64,000 nt of DNA from Rosistilla oblonga. GTDB taxonomy: Bacteria; Planctomycetota; Planctomycetia; Pirellulales; Pirellulaceae. The notes under the pieces were generated by a model. The model saw only the letters and a program-made list of their open reading frames with translations, did no database searches and was not told where the DNA came from. Every line of letters begins with the position of its first letter. The stretch's first letter is position 1. This document shows positions 17,255 to 26,373 of the stretch, in pieces. The position numbers and the translations under genes were made by a program. The DNA is taken from the NCBI RefSeq assembly GCF_007751715.1, contig NZ_CP036292.1, positions 4,719,339 to 4,783,338 on the forward strand. The letters are read 5' to 3'.

Positions 17255-18142
17255 CTATTGGAAACGGATCCGCTTCAGGACGCGATGCTCTCCCTGAGTT
17301 TCAATCCGATGCGTCTTGCCCCGATCGCCATCCCCGCCGGCGATCCGGTTCGCATCGACCAACGCCTTCAGCTGCATCGCAGCTTCCGCCGCGTCCAGTT
17401 CCGTAACCGGAGGTTGATCGACAGCCGCGATCTTTCCCTCACCATCCAACCGGACGTCGAACTGCACCGGAACATAGACGCTGACACCGTCGCAGTCCCC
17501 CAACGCAGGATCGTTGACCGGGTGCAAACGGTTCCCCGCAGCCGACACTCGATTCCCCGGCAACCGCTGCAGAATCGCCACGTCGGAAAGTTGTAGATCC
17601 TGCTCTAACGCAGCAGCCAGGATCGCGTCGCTATTTGTATCCCCTGTGGCTCCCAATCGCAGCGCGACGAGATCGGGAGCGTCGGACCAGTCGCTAAAGT
17701 CGACGCCAGCAGCGTCTGCCGAATCGCCAAACCGGAGCGTATCAATCCCCTGCGATTTGCAGGCGGCGATGCAGGAGGCAGCTTTCGCGATCATCAGACA
17801 GTCGCTCGGCGATGCTTCGATCTCCAATCGATCGATCGCATCGTGAAACCACCTCGCGTTGGGCTCAGAAAGTTCCTGGCGTGACACAAACACAACACGT
17901 TGTTCCACCGGCTCAAAAAATTGCCGCAGTCCTAGTTCGCCCAACCGTTCAAAAAAATCGGCTTCCGATTCGCCTGCATACTGCGGCGTCTCGGCAGGAT
18001 CGGCGATCAAACAGATCTCCAACGGATCGCCATCGGCGGTGACAAACGACCGCAACGCGTTTAGCGCTGCCGGAACGTGCGGCAGCACATGGTCGTCGCG
18101 GACAAGCGTGCCAACAAAGTCGAGCATTACGATGCGGATCAT
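17255..18142 (-). CDS. HAD-like hypothetical protein
   Basis: A 295-residue protein starting MIRIVMLDFVGTLVRDD, where the DxxGT segment resembles HAD motif I, although the position after the first Asp is Phe-Val. The middle (DCLMIAKAASCIAACKSQG) sits where HAD motif III would be, with Lys present. Residues from ~150 on are unlike classical HAD enzymes and form a separate domain of unknown role. The ATG at 18142 follows GGAGGA with 7-bp spacing, which outweighs the codon five triplets upstream. Activity as a phosphatase is uncertain. Convergent with lepA. Confidence 0.65.
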   Translation of the reverse strand: MIRIVMLDFVGTLVRDDHVLPHVPAALNALRSFVTADGDPLEICLIADPAETPQYAGESEADFFERLGELGLRQFFEPVEQRVVFVSRQELSEPNARWFHDAIDRLEIEASPSDCLMIAKAASCIAACKSQGIDTLRFGDSADAAGVDFSDWSDAPDLVALRLGATGDTNSDAILAAALEQDLQLSDVAILQRLPGNRVSAAGNRLHPVNDPALGDCDGVSVYVPVQFDVRLDGEGKIAAVDQPPVTELDAAEAAMQLKALVDANRIAGGDGDRGKTHRIETQGEHRVLKRIRFQ

Positions 18143-18300
18143 CCAACCGTCCTCCAATGAACTGGAACACGGTCATTATACTGCTGGCCGGGGTCGATAA
18201 AGAGACTCGCCGATCCAGCAAGAAAACCGACGCGCCGAACTGCCGGTTTGCGGCGTTTTGATCCACAACCGTTGTCGGCGGACCGCGGGAGAGCCCCGTC

Positions 18301-18612
18301 CTACAACAAGCTTTCGAGTCGCGAGAGTGCAACCATCAACTGGTTCCATTCGCTGACCACATCGTAGGTGTTGATCACTTGGGCGTCGGAGCGGTCGAAC
18401 CCAACCTCGCTGATCGAGATCTTTTGGTCCAGAACCATCATCCCCTCGCTAGTCGCCATCTCACACTTGTCGCTCGCGGTGACGTTTTGGTCGTCGTACA
18501 TCGGCACGACTTGTTGCATCGCACGGTGGACAGCCCAGAGAGCCGCCTTGTGCGAATCGTCTGCCGAAACAACTGCCTTCATGGTTCCCGATTCAATGTA
18601 GTACTTGGCCAT
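18301..18612 (-). CDS. Small conserved-looking hypothetical protein (103 aa)
   Basis: Starts MAKYYIESGTMKAVVSADD and runs 103 residues with no signal peptide or membrane segment. The pattern of a short beta strand, then KAALWAVHRAMQQVVP helix, suggests a compact alpha/beta fold. The ATG at 18612 has GGAGAG upstream at good spacing, which rules out the 29-codon N-terminal extension of the open frame. It lies 93 bp downstream of the PhoB-like regulator on the same strand and may share its transcript. No family is recognised. Confidence 0.65.
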   Translation of the reverse strand: MAKYYIESGTMKAVVSADDSHKAALWAVHRAMQQVVPMYDDQNVTASDKCEMATSEGMMVLDQKISISEVGFDRSDAQVINTYDVVSEWNQLMVALSRLESLL

Positions 18613-18705
18613 CGTTGATCTCTCCGTCGCAGGGGGTGCAAGGTTCCGGTCAGCGGTTCCTCCCGCCGACATCAGAACTATCGCACCCAGGACGGACAAG
18701 TTAGG

Positions 18706-19413
18706 TCAGACCTCTTCGTGCATCGCCTCACTGAACCGGTATCCAACGCCGCGAACGGTTTCAATCACGTCGGCGTAGGCCCCAAGTTTCTTCCGCAACG
18801 CACGGATGTGCACGTCGATCGTACGCTCCAAAACCATCGTATCCTCGCCCAAAGCCGCGTCGATCAGTTCGGCCCGATCGAAAACCCGGCCGGGTTGGCG
18901 AATCAAAGTGTCCAGCAAACGGAATTCGCTGCGGGTCAGATCCAACGGTTCTTCGCCGACCGCCGCTTTATAGCGTCGCCGGTCGACACTTACCGATTTG
19001 TAGCTGACGATATCCTGGTTCTTGATCGCCGCCGCCTGTTCGCGACGTCGCAGCAACGCCTTCACCCGCTGCAACAGCACCGCCACGCTGAACGGTTTGC
19101 AGACGTAGTCGTCCGCACCGATCGAAAACCCAGCGATCTGATCGGAGTCTTCCGATTTTGCCGTCAGCATCAGAATCGAGATATTCTTCGTATCTTCGCT
19201 AGCTCGCAAAGTCCGACAGACTTCCAGCCCGTTGAGCGATGGCAACATCACATCGAGGATCACCAGATCGGGCAGCTTCAGCCGAGCCTGGTTGAGCGCA
19301 TCGCGGCCATCAAGCGCTCGCGAGACCTCAAAACCCTCTTTCTTCAGGTTGTAAACCAAAACCTCAGCGACGCTCAGATCGTCCTCGACAACGAGAACTT
19401 TGATATTCGGCAT
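18706..19413 (-). CDS. OmpR/PhoB-family response regulator
   Basis: A 235-residue regulator. Receiver domain: VVEDD acidic pair, phospho-acceptor Asp in DLVILDVMLPSLNGLEV, Thr in LMLTAKSED and Lys in VCKPFSV. The C-terminal winged helix has the PhoB-type pattern LTRSEFRLLDTLIRQPGRVF, RTIDVHIRALRKKLG and VRGVGYRF. The ATG at 19413 (MPNIKVLVVEDD) begins the receiver fold; 21 upstream codons were dropped. No histidine kinase or phosphate transport gene is adjacent, so the stimulus is unknown. A direct repeat next to a TTGACA hexamer upstream suggests autoregulation. Confidence 0.9.
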   Translation of the reverse strand: MPNIKVLVVEDDLSVAEVLVYNLKKEGFEVSRALDGRDALNQARLKLPDLVILDVMLPSLNGLEVCRTLRASEDTKNISILMLTAKSEDSDQIAGFSIGADDYVCKPFSVAVLLQRVKALLRRREQAAAIKNQDIVSYKSVSVDRRRYKAAVGEEPLDLTRSEFRLLDTLIRQPGRVFDRAELIDAALGEDTMVLERTIDVHIRALRKKLGAYADVIETVRGVGYRFSEAMHEEV

Positions 19414-19546
19414 GCGTGTGAAGACCTTCGTATTGCCTGTTGAATAATTCTGCTTCTCGGAATGCGCGATCGGCAATTTCGCACAGGGCAGTCATTGCTG
19501 TTATCGTCGACGACAGCACCCGAATTGGCTACCCCGATCCGGTTAG

Positions 19547-19569
19547 TGTCAAATGAAGATCCCGTGAAG
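19547..19569 (-). promoter_or_regulatory. Possible PhoB-type direct repeat next to a -35 element
   Basis: Read on the minus strand, CTTCAC-N5-CTTCAT gives two 6-bp half-sites 11 bp apart (19569-19553), followed directly by TTGACA (19552-19547). An 11-bp repeat period next to a -35 box is the classical layout for OmpR/PhoB-family activators. The -10 is weak (GCCAAT at 17-bp spacing), as expected for an activated promoter. The rest of the 309-bp gap (19414-19722) shows no gene. Confidence 0.4.
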
Positions 19570-19722
19570 CTCACGTTAAGCCAACGCCGCGAAACATCCC
19601 ACTAACGCCACGCAAGGGAAGATAATACCGCAAAGCCAATTCGCGACGCAAATCGGTTGGCACAAACCTCAGCCAATTCCCAGCCCGGCCCGAAACGGAC
19701 AGCCCCAAACATTGCACGCCGA

Positions 19723-21240
19723 TCAAGCATCTTGGTCCAGGCAATCCGCCGCGATCCAACCGCTCATCATCACCATCGGCATCCCCGGTCCCGGATGAGC
19801 CGCCCCGCCGGCGAGATACAGACCGCGAATGTCTTTGCGTCGATTCGCCGGTTTAAACGCTCCGGTGAACTTCCCGTGACTCGCCAATCCGTAGATCGCT
19901 CCATTGAGGACGCGGTAGCGATTGTGAATGTCTTGCGGCGTCAGCACCTGTTCGAATTTGATATGGCTCTCCAAGTCGTCCAACTCCGCCGTCTCCTGCA
20001 ACTTCTCGATGATTCGCCGCCGGTAATCGGGCAGCATCACCGACCAATCCTGCCCGGGACGCAGGTACGGCGTATGGACCAGTACGTACAACGCTTCTCC
20101 ACCTTCGGGAGCGACCTGAGGTTCGGTGACCGCCGGCGCACAGACGTAACAGGTCGGCTCGGGAGCCAGTTGGCCCCGGCGGTAGATGTAATCGAACTCC
20201 TCTTCGGGATCGCGAGAGAAGACGAAGTTATGATGCAGGAGTTGCTCGTAGCGGCGATCCAATCCCAGATACAACACGACGCCGCTGCAAGCCGGCTCCG
20301 GATCGCGGAGCTTCAGCCGCGCGTGAGGGCAATCCTTCAGCAGTTCGCGATAGGTCCGCACCGAATCGCAATTGCTGATCACAGCATCGGCCGGGATCAC
20401 CTCGCCAGTTGTCGTTTGTACTCCCGTCGCTCGACGCGACTCGACATTGATTCTCGCCACGTCGACGCCGACGCGGATATCGACGCCCAGTTCGATCGCC
20501 AACCGCGATAGCCCTTCGACAACCGCGCGCGTTCCGCCGATCGGATACCAGATCCCCTCGTCGGTCTGCATATGAGCGATGCCACACAATACCGCCGGCG
20601 ACGCTTCGGGAGACGACCCGACGTACTGAGTGAAGTGATCGATCATCTGCGCCGCGCGGTCGTCGGGGACATGCTGCCGAACCACCTTCGAAACGCTTTT
20701 CCCCATCCGCAAGCTCATCACATCCTTGAGCACCGACGGCGAAAACGCGCCGCTGGCATCCATCGTGTCGCGGATCGATCCGATGCTGCGCCAGAAGAAG
20801 AACTTTTCGGAGACCTCGTGCAGCTGCTTGGAGACTTCCATGAACCGGCCGTACCCCTCGCCACTCTCCGGGCCGCCGGTGAATTCATCCAGCCGCTGCT
20901 GCATCTGCTGAAGATCGCTCACCAGATCTAAGACACCGCCGCCATCGAAAAAGCAACGCCACTGAGGATCCAGCGGCACCAGTTCCATGTAGTCCCGCAG
21001 ATCGCGCCCCGCTTCGCTGAAGATTCGCTTCAGCACCGATGGCAGCGTCAAGATCGTCGGCCCCATGTCGAATCGGAAGCCACCAGATTCGAGCACAGCC
21101 GCCTTGCCGCCGACCCATTCGTTCTTATCCAGAAGGATTACGCGGTGGCCGCGAGCCGCTGCGGTGCAAGCTGCGGCGAGGCCGGCCAGCCCGCCGCCGA
21201 CCACGACCACGCGTTGAGACACTTCGGTTCCTTTGTGCAT
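19723..21240 (-). CDS. CrtI-family phytoene/diapophytoene desaturase-type FAD oxidoreductase
   Basis: A 505-residue flavoprotein. The N-terminal dinucleotide-binding motif VVVGGGLAGLAAACTAAARG and the C-terminal CrtI signature (GLYLAGGAAHPGPGMPMVMMSG) are clear, with WYPIGGTRAVVEGLSRLA in the middle. CrtI-type enzymes desaturate or oxygenate linear C30/C40 carotenes at the membrane. Together with the upstream aldehyde dehydrogenase it resembles the CrtN/CrtP plus CrtNc part of the C30 carotenoid acid pathway used by pink planctomycetes; which of the two CrtI roles it plays cannot be told. ATG at 21240 is used; a GTG at 21222 has an AAGGA site just upstream and is a serious alternative. Confidence 0.85.
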   Translation of the reverse strand: MHKGTEVSQRVVVVGGGLAGLAAACTAAARGHRVILLDKNEWVGGKAAVLESGGFRFDMGPTILTLPSVLKRIFSEAGRDLRDYMELVPLDPQWRCFFDGGGVLDLVSDLQQMQQRLDEFTGGPESGEGYGRFMEVSKQLHEVSEKFFFWRSIGSIRDTMDASGAFSPSVLKDVMSLRMGKSVSKVVRQHVPDDRAAQMIDHFTQYVGSSPEASPAVLCGIAHMQTDEGIWYPIGGTRAVVEGLSRLAIELGVDIRVGVDVARINVESRRATGVQTTTGEVIPADAVISNCDSVRTYRELLKDCPHARLKLRDPEPACSGVVLYLGLDRRYEQLLHHNFVFSRDPEEEFDYIYRRGQLAPEPTCYVCAPAVTEPQVAPEGGEALYVLVHTPYLRPGQDWSVMLPDYRRRIIEKLQETAELDDLESHIKFEQVLTPQDIHNRYRVLNGAIYGLASHGKFTGAFKPANRRKDIRGLYLAGGAAHPGPGMPMVMMSGWIAADCLDQDA

Positions 21241-21255
21241 TGCTTCGTTCTGACT

Positions 21256-22728
21256 TTATCGTGAATCGTTGTTTCGGCTCTGGCGAATGCCCCGAACCAT
21301 CTGCCCCAGGCCGCGCAAACGCAGACGCCAGCCGGCGGCAAATTTGAGTTGCAACAGCCCGGCGAGAATCGCTTCGTCGCCGGCCGTCGGCGCCGCCAAA
21401 TGCTTCGGATGACGCAACCTCTGCGTGGCGATCACCCGCGGACAGGTCATCGCCAACAGCCCCTCGGCACCACGCGTCGTCCCGAACCCGCTCGCGCGAC
21501 GCCCCCCAAAGGGTATCCGAGGATCGGCGGTTGGCACAATAAGGTCATTGATCGTGACCGTTCCGACATCCAACAGATCAGCCAGCTGCCGCGCCTCTTT
21601 TTGTGGCCCAAAGATCGACGCTGCCAACGCATAGGGAGCTCTCGCCACGAGATCGACTAAATCGTCGGGGGATGCATAATCGCAAACCGCCGCTAACGGA
21701 GCAAACAGATCGGCCGACATGATAGGCCAATCGGGCTGAGCACCAAACAGAACCAACGGCGGCGTGGCACCGGTCCTTTCGAAAGCTTCCCGATCCCATA
21801 AGCCGCCGACGACGCGAGCCCCACGCGCGATCGCATCTTCGACAGCCTCGATCATCCGCGTTTGAACCGCTGGATGGACAGGGATCGAAGGCATTTGAAC
21901 CAGCCGCTGTTTCAACAGCTTGCGATAGTGATCCGATTGTCGCTGGCAGAGAAAGATACGGCGGGGGGCGATGCAGGTTGCTCCGCTGTTGAAGCTCAAA
22001 CCGAACAGCAGCGATTCGACCACGCGGGCGCGATCCGCCTCGGGCAACACGACCATCGCATCGCATCCGCTCAGCTCCATCGTCGCGGGAGTCAACGCGT
22101 CGGCGGCCACCGAACCGACCCGCCGCCCGGTCGTCGACGATCCGGTCAACACCACCTTTTCGACTCCTGCCTGAATCAACCGCGTGGCGACTTCGGGGTC
22201 GCTGCCAACCTGCCGGATCAGATCGGTTCCGACAGCGGCTTGAAAACAATCGACAAGCGTCGCCGTGGCAGCTTCACAGCCCGGAGCCGGTTTCAATAGA
22301 ACAGCATTCCCAGCCACCAACGCCTGCGCCGCTTGAACGCCCGCCAAAAAGAGCGGATAGTTCCAAGGAGCGATGATCAACACGCGGCCCAAAGCGACGC
22401 GTTGCACTTCGGCTCGCGTCCCCCATAACCACAGCGGTCGCCCGGACAACGGCAGCTTGCGCGTTGCCAACACCTTGGCGGCGTCGCGTTGCAGATACCG
22501 CAACGCCTCGCACAGCGGGATCAGCTCCGCCGAAAGCGTTTCGGTCTTCGACCTCCGCTGTGGCAGAGTGACCAAGTCGCACAAATCGTCGGCGACTTGA
22601 GCGATCCGAGTCTGCACGGCATGCATTCGCAAACCGCGCTGTCGCACGGACAGTCGAGCCCATTGCTTCTGAGCCGCAGCGGCACTGTCCAACGCCGCCC
22701 GACAATTCGATCCATCGACCAGCGTCAC
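21256..22728 (-). CDS. Aldehyde dehydrogenase, probable carotenoid-aldehyde type
   Basis: A 490-residue NAD(P)-dependent aldehyde dehydrogenase. Visible: APWNYPLFLAGVQAAQALVAGN (cofactor-binding Asn region), KPAPGCE, TGSSTTGRRVG, MELSGCDAMVVLP with the general-base Glu, and the catalytic Cys in FNSGATCIAPRRIF. The C-terminal hydrophobic and basic tail fits membrane association. The context next to a CrtI-type gene suggests oxidation of a diapocarotenal to the acid. The chosen GTG at 22728 overlaps the stop of the upstream gene as GTGA, giving translational coupling; the longer TTG frame would overlap by 79 bp. Confidence 0.83.
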   Translation of the reverse strand: MTLVDGSNCRAALDSAAAAQKQWARLSVRQRGLRMHAVQTRIAQVADDLCDLVTLPQRRSKTETLSAELIPLCEALRYLQRDAAKVLATRKLPLSGRPLWLWGTRAEVQRVALGRVLIIAPWNYPLFLAGVQAAQALVAGNAVLLKPAPGCEAATATLVDCFQAAVGTDLIRQVGSDPEVATRLIQAGVEKVVLTGSSTTGRRVGSVAADALTPATMELSGCDAMVVLPEADRARVVESLLFGLSFNSGATCIAPRRIFLCQRQSDHYRKLLKQRLVQMPSIPVHPAVQTRMIEAVEDAIARGARVVGGLWDREAFERTGATPPLVLFGAQPDWPIMSADLFAPLAAVCDYASPDDLVDLVARAPYALAASIFGPQKEARQLADLLDVGTVTINDLIVPTADPRIPFGGRRASGFGTTRGAEGLLAMTCPRVIATQRLRHPKHLAAPTAGDEAILAGLLQLKFAAGWRLRLRGLGQMVRGIRQSRNNDSR

Positions 22729-23450
22729 AGCGTCGACTTCAAGTAGGCTTCCGCCTCGTCCAACGTATTGGCGACCTCTGGCGGCACGCCGATGCCGTAC
22801 CAATCACCGCCTAACAACCGGTAGTATCCATGTCCTAAGATCCGTGGATTCGCCGGATTGCGACTGCAAAACCGAATCAGAACTTGGTGCTGATCGTCGC
22901 TCGTCTCCAACAACGACGGCTCGGCGTGCTGCCGGTAATACTCGCGTGGCTCCATCGCAACGACCAACGGAATCCCAAAATAGAAGTACAACGCCTCCTG
23001 CAGCGAACAGGGAGCGTTGGTCCGTTTGTAGGCAAAGGTCCGCGGGGTTTTCTGCACGACTTCGGGAACCTTTTTCGCTGAATTGCGGAGGACTTGGTCG
23101 ATCCCTCCCAAGGCATGGAAGGTGCCTAGCGTGTCGTTGCACAGCAGTTTAACGATCCGGCTGGGCGTCCCTTGGCCGTACAACACCCACCCCGAATCAC
23201 CTTCGGATTCCAATGCAAATGCGGGGCTCTCTTTCATCGGCGTGATGCGTGCCAAAGGAATGGCAGTGCCACCGTAATCGAATTCGAGAAAGAAGTGCGA
23301 ACCGCGTTGAGCAACAACGATCCCCAACTCGACCAACAACGGCGACAACGCAACACTCTCTTGCAGACGCCGCATCGCCAAGTTCCGCTGCGCACTCGTG
23401 ATGCTTCGAGATTTCACCTTCTCAGGAACGATCGGTTTCTTTTTTGGCAC
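22725..23450 (-). CDS. Hypothetical protein coupled to the aldehyde dehydrogenase
   Basis: A 241-residue soluble protein starting with GTG at 23450 (MPKKKPIVPEKVKSRSIT), with a very basic first 20 residues. No signal peptide, no membrane helix and no recognised family. Conserved-looking stretches include FFLEFDYGGTAIPLARI and YFYFGIPLVVAMEPREYY. It is the first gene of the putative carotenoid unit and its TGA overlaps the start codon of the aldehyde dehydrogenase by 4 bp. That coupling argues for a shared process, but its role is not predictable from sequence. Confidence 0.7.
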   Translation of the reverse strand: MPKKKPIVPEKVKSRSITSAQRNLAMRRLQESVALSPLLVELGIVVAQRGSHFFLEFDYGGTAIPLARITPMKESPAFALESEGDSGWVLYGQGTPSRIVKLLCNDTLGTFHALGGIDQVLRNSAKKVPEVVQKTPRTFAYKRTNAPCSLQEALYFYFGIPLVVAMEPREYYRQHAEPSLLETSDDQHQVLIRFCSRNPANPRILGHGYYRLLGGDWYGIGVPPEVANTLDEAEAYLKSTL

Positions 23451-23713
23451 TAAACGGACTCCCTTGCGCTGGCCCCTCGAACTGCCCCAAAAAAAAGAAC
23501 GGAAGAGGCGGCGACTGACCGTGCATCCGCATCGCCGTCACACGCGTGGATTAGCCCTCTCTAACATTTCATCGTACCCACTTTCTTCCGGCTTGTCTGC
23601 CCAAGAAATAATGCATTTCGCAACGAGTTTCACTGGGCTCCGAGCAACGGCAACAGTCCATTGCAATAGACACGCATCAACCACCAAACTGGTGGAGCAT
23701 GTAAATCTCGCTG

Positions 23714-26056
23714 CTACTGCGATTCGTCACCCAACAGTTGCTGTAGCAAAGGCCCCCAAGCCAGTTGCCCCACAGATCCCCTCTCGAGATTTACATCGAT
23801 GGCGTGTGCGAGGCAGCGATCGGCTAAAGCTCGCCATCGCAGCCCCCCGTCATTCGATACGCTCTCCTGCGTCGAGAGCTCTTCCGCCGGCAACCGCCAG
23901 GCTGCCGCGAGGTCGACGAGCCCAAGATGATACGCGTTTGCCGCCCGATCCGGTTGCCCCAACTGCTGCTGCAATTGCCCCCAACGAATGAGGGTCCAGG
24001 CCCTGAGAGAAAGCCAATCGGAACGCCCGGGTGCGACCTGCAGCGCTTCGCTGATCCGATCATTCAGCTCTCCCAGCGTACCGGCAGCCTGGACGTCCTG
24101 GCCAGCCAGACGATAGGCGTCCGCCAAGGCAATCTGCAACTCGGCCATCAATTGCAGCGGAGTCGTTGGTTCCTGGCGAGCCAGCTGACTCGCCCACCTC
24201 ACGCCATGTTGCAACGCCAGCACCGCGTTATCGGCGGCGGCGCGAGTCAGAGCACGGCCAAGTTCAAGCTGCCCGCGAGCCAGAGCATCGAGCGATTCCG
24301 ATTCCACCACCGGATCAACCTCCGATTGGCTCGATGGTTCGGCTAACGAATCCAACGCAGCTTGCAGCGCCACAACGTTTTCATCCGCCGCAACGCCGGC
24401 CCCCTTCGCCGCATCATCGCGCAAATCAAATCGCACCAGCCCCGACGCAATCCGCACGCGTTCGCGTTGAATCCGCGGCTGCGAGGAATTGGCGACGGAA
24501 ATCGCGGCGAGCGTATCGCGAGCCATCAGATAGTTCTGCTGAGCTGCGATCGGATCGTTCGACAGCCACTTCAAATTGGCGATTTGGATCAGGCAGCGGA
24601 CAGCTTCGACCTGTTGCTGTGGTTGATCAGCCAGTTGATAGTAGAGCGATTGATAGTGGTGGATCGCTTGCCGCAGCAGGTCGCTACGAAGAGGCGAGGC
24701 GTCGGGATAATATTCCAATGCGACGTTCCATTGGTTCAACCAGATGTCTGCCGCCCCCTGCACTTGCCGCAGATGCTTGTGCGCCCAGCGACGTTCGCGC
24801 TCGGCGCGTTTACGCATACCAGATTCTTTTGCATGCGCCGCCCAAGCCTCTTCCTTGGCGAACCGTTCGGCGCGATGGGCACGCGTTACGACGACGCTGG
24901 TGACCGACGCAGAGATCGCCAAAATCGTCGCTCCCACAACCGTTGCGGCTACGAGTGCCGGGCGGCGGCGACTGGCGCGGCCGACCGATTCGATCAACGT
25001 TTCGCGGTGCGAACTGACTTTGTCGCCCGCCAGAAACCGACTGATATCATCGGAGATCTGTTGTGCCGTTACGTAGCGGTCCTCCGGACGCCGCGCTATC
25101 GCTTTGTTGCAGATCGAATCCAGCGGCCCAGGAATTCTGCGATCCAGAGTTCGCGGAGCCTTACAGTCTCCCGAGATTACTTTAGCGATCATCGTCTGTG
25201 CGTCGTCGGCTTGAAACGGCGTTCGCCCTGTCAGCAGTTCATACAACATGACTCCCAACGCATAGATATCGCTAGCCGGTCCGATTCTGTCGGTCTCGCC
25301 ACGCGCCTGCTCGGGCGCCATGTAGGCGGGCGTTCCGATGATCGTCCCCATCCTGGTCTCGACGGGATCGAGCGACGCGGAATCGAGCGGTCCGGTCGCT
25401 GAAACCAGCGGCGTCCCCGCGGCGAGCGTCGCCATCGCACTGTCGCACTGCTGTTCTGAATCGTCGGCGTCGGTACCGATTCGCTTCGCCAATCCCCAAT
25501 CGACGACTACCGTTTCACCGAACTGCCCCACGATCACGTTGGCTGGTTTCAAGTCGCGGTGGATGACCTGTTGTTGATGCGCATAAGCGATCGCATCGCA
25601 GATATCGACGAAACATCGCAGCAGCTTGTGCAACTGGACCTGCTTTTTCGGCCCCGGTGACATGCAATGGTAGTCGCGAATCTTGTGTTCCAGCGTGACG
25701 CCATCCAACAACTTCATCGCATAAAACGGCTGACCGTCCTCGCGACGAACGCCCCGCTCATAAACCGGCACGATCCCGGGGTGCTGCAGTTGCGCCGTGA
25801 TCATCCCTTCGTGGATGAAACGCTGCACCAAGTTGTCGTCGCCGCTCGCGTGAGCTCCCAAGACTTTGACTGCGACATCGCGTTCCAACTGACGATCGCT
25901 GGCGCGGATCACAACGCCCCAACCACCGCGGCCCAGTTCTTGATCGCCGGCGTACCGGTCAGCCCCCAACGGCAAGGCCTCGTGCTGTAGTGCTTCGGCC
26001 AACGACGCACTCCCCGAAGCGATGGTGGTCGTATCGAAACCGCTGGAAGCATTCAT
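23714..26056 (-). CDS. Membrane Ser/Thr protein kinase with C-terminal repeat-like region
   Basis: A 780-residue Hanks-type kinase. Kinase domain (about 35-330): ELGRGGWGVV glycine loop, DVAVKVLG Lys, VIHRDLKPANVIVG catalytic loop, VVDWGLAKRIG (DWG replaces DFG, common in planctomycete kinases) and GTPAYMAPEQ. A basic stretch and one transmembrane helix follow (ALVAATVVGATILAISASV). The ~380-residue extracytoplasmic part is helical with TPR-like spacing and probably senses or scaffolds. The ATG at 26056 (MNASSGFDTT) avoids a 28-codon implausible leader. It is divergent from an FHA-GGDEF gene, suggesting a phospho-Thr to cyclic-di-GMP link (inference). Confidence 0.9.
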   Translation of the reverse strand: MNASSGFDTTTIASGSASLAEALQHEALPLGADRYAGDQELGRGGWGVVIRASDRQLERDVAVKVLGAHASGDDNLVQRFIHEGMITAQLQHPGIVPVYERGVRREDGQPFYAMKLLDGVTLEHKIRDYHCMSPGPKKQVQLHKLLRCFVDICDAIAYAHQQQVIHRDLKPANVIVGQFGETVVVDWGLAKRIGTDADDSEQQCDSAMATLAAGTPLVSATGPLDSASLDPVETRMGTIIGTPAYMAPEQARGETDRIGPASDIYALGVMLYELLTGRTPFQADDAQTMIAKVISGDCKAPRTLDRRIPGPLDSICNKAIARRPEDRYVTAQQISDDISRFLAGDKVSSHRETLIESVGRASRRRPALVAATVVGATILAISASVTSVVVTRAHRAERFAKEEAWAAHAKESGMRKRAERERRWAHKHLRQVQGAADIWLNQWNVALEYYPDASPLRSDLLRQAIHHYQSLYYQLADQPQQQVEAVRCLIQIANLKWLSNDPIAAQQNYLMARDTLAAISVANSSQPRIQRERVRIASGLVRFDLRDDAAKGAGVAADENVVALQAALDSLAEPSSQSEVDPVVESESLDALARGQLELGRALTRAAADNAVLALQHGVRWASQLARQEPTTPLQLMAELQIALADAYRLAGQDVQAAGTLGELNDRISEALQVAPGRSDWLSLRAWTLIRWGQLQQQLGQPDRAANAYHLGLVDLAAAWRLPAEELSTQESVSNDGGLRWRALADRCLAHAIDVNLERGSVGQLAWGPLLQQLLGDESQ

Positions 26057-26373
26057 GAACAAAAACTCAGTAGACGATCGAGTGGAGTGACGTCGGCAAA
26101 TTCGCCGCGGCGTGTAAACATAGAATTCTCTGACCGACAAGCGTTGCTAAACCGAGCCGGCGACAGGCGGCCTACGCTCCGAGCAATCGGGACAGCCCGA
26201 ACACCTGCTACAACGCGCCCGATGCCGCTGAGGATCGCTTCAAATTTTTCCGCATCGATCCCGATCGCGGGCCAGCGGCGAAAAACGTGGCTCACCATTT
26301 TCTGAAGAGGGACTGCAGTTCCTCTCGATCAAGTTGCCGCTCTTTCCTTCTCTTCTGCCGCTGGAAATGCCAG
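26057..26373. other. Divergent intergenic region between kinase and FHA-GGDEF genes
   Basis: This 317-bp gap should hold both promoters. No convincing core promoter or operator was recognised by eye, and no small gene is supported. Confidence 0.4.
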
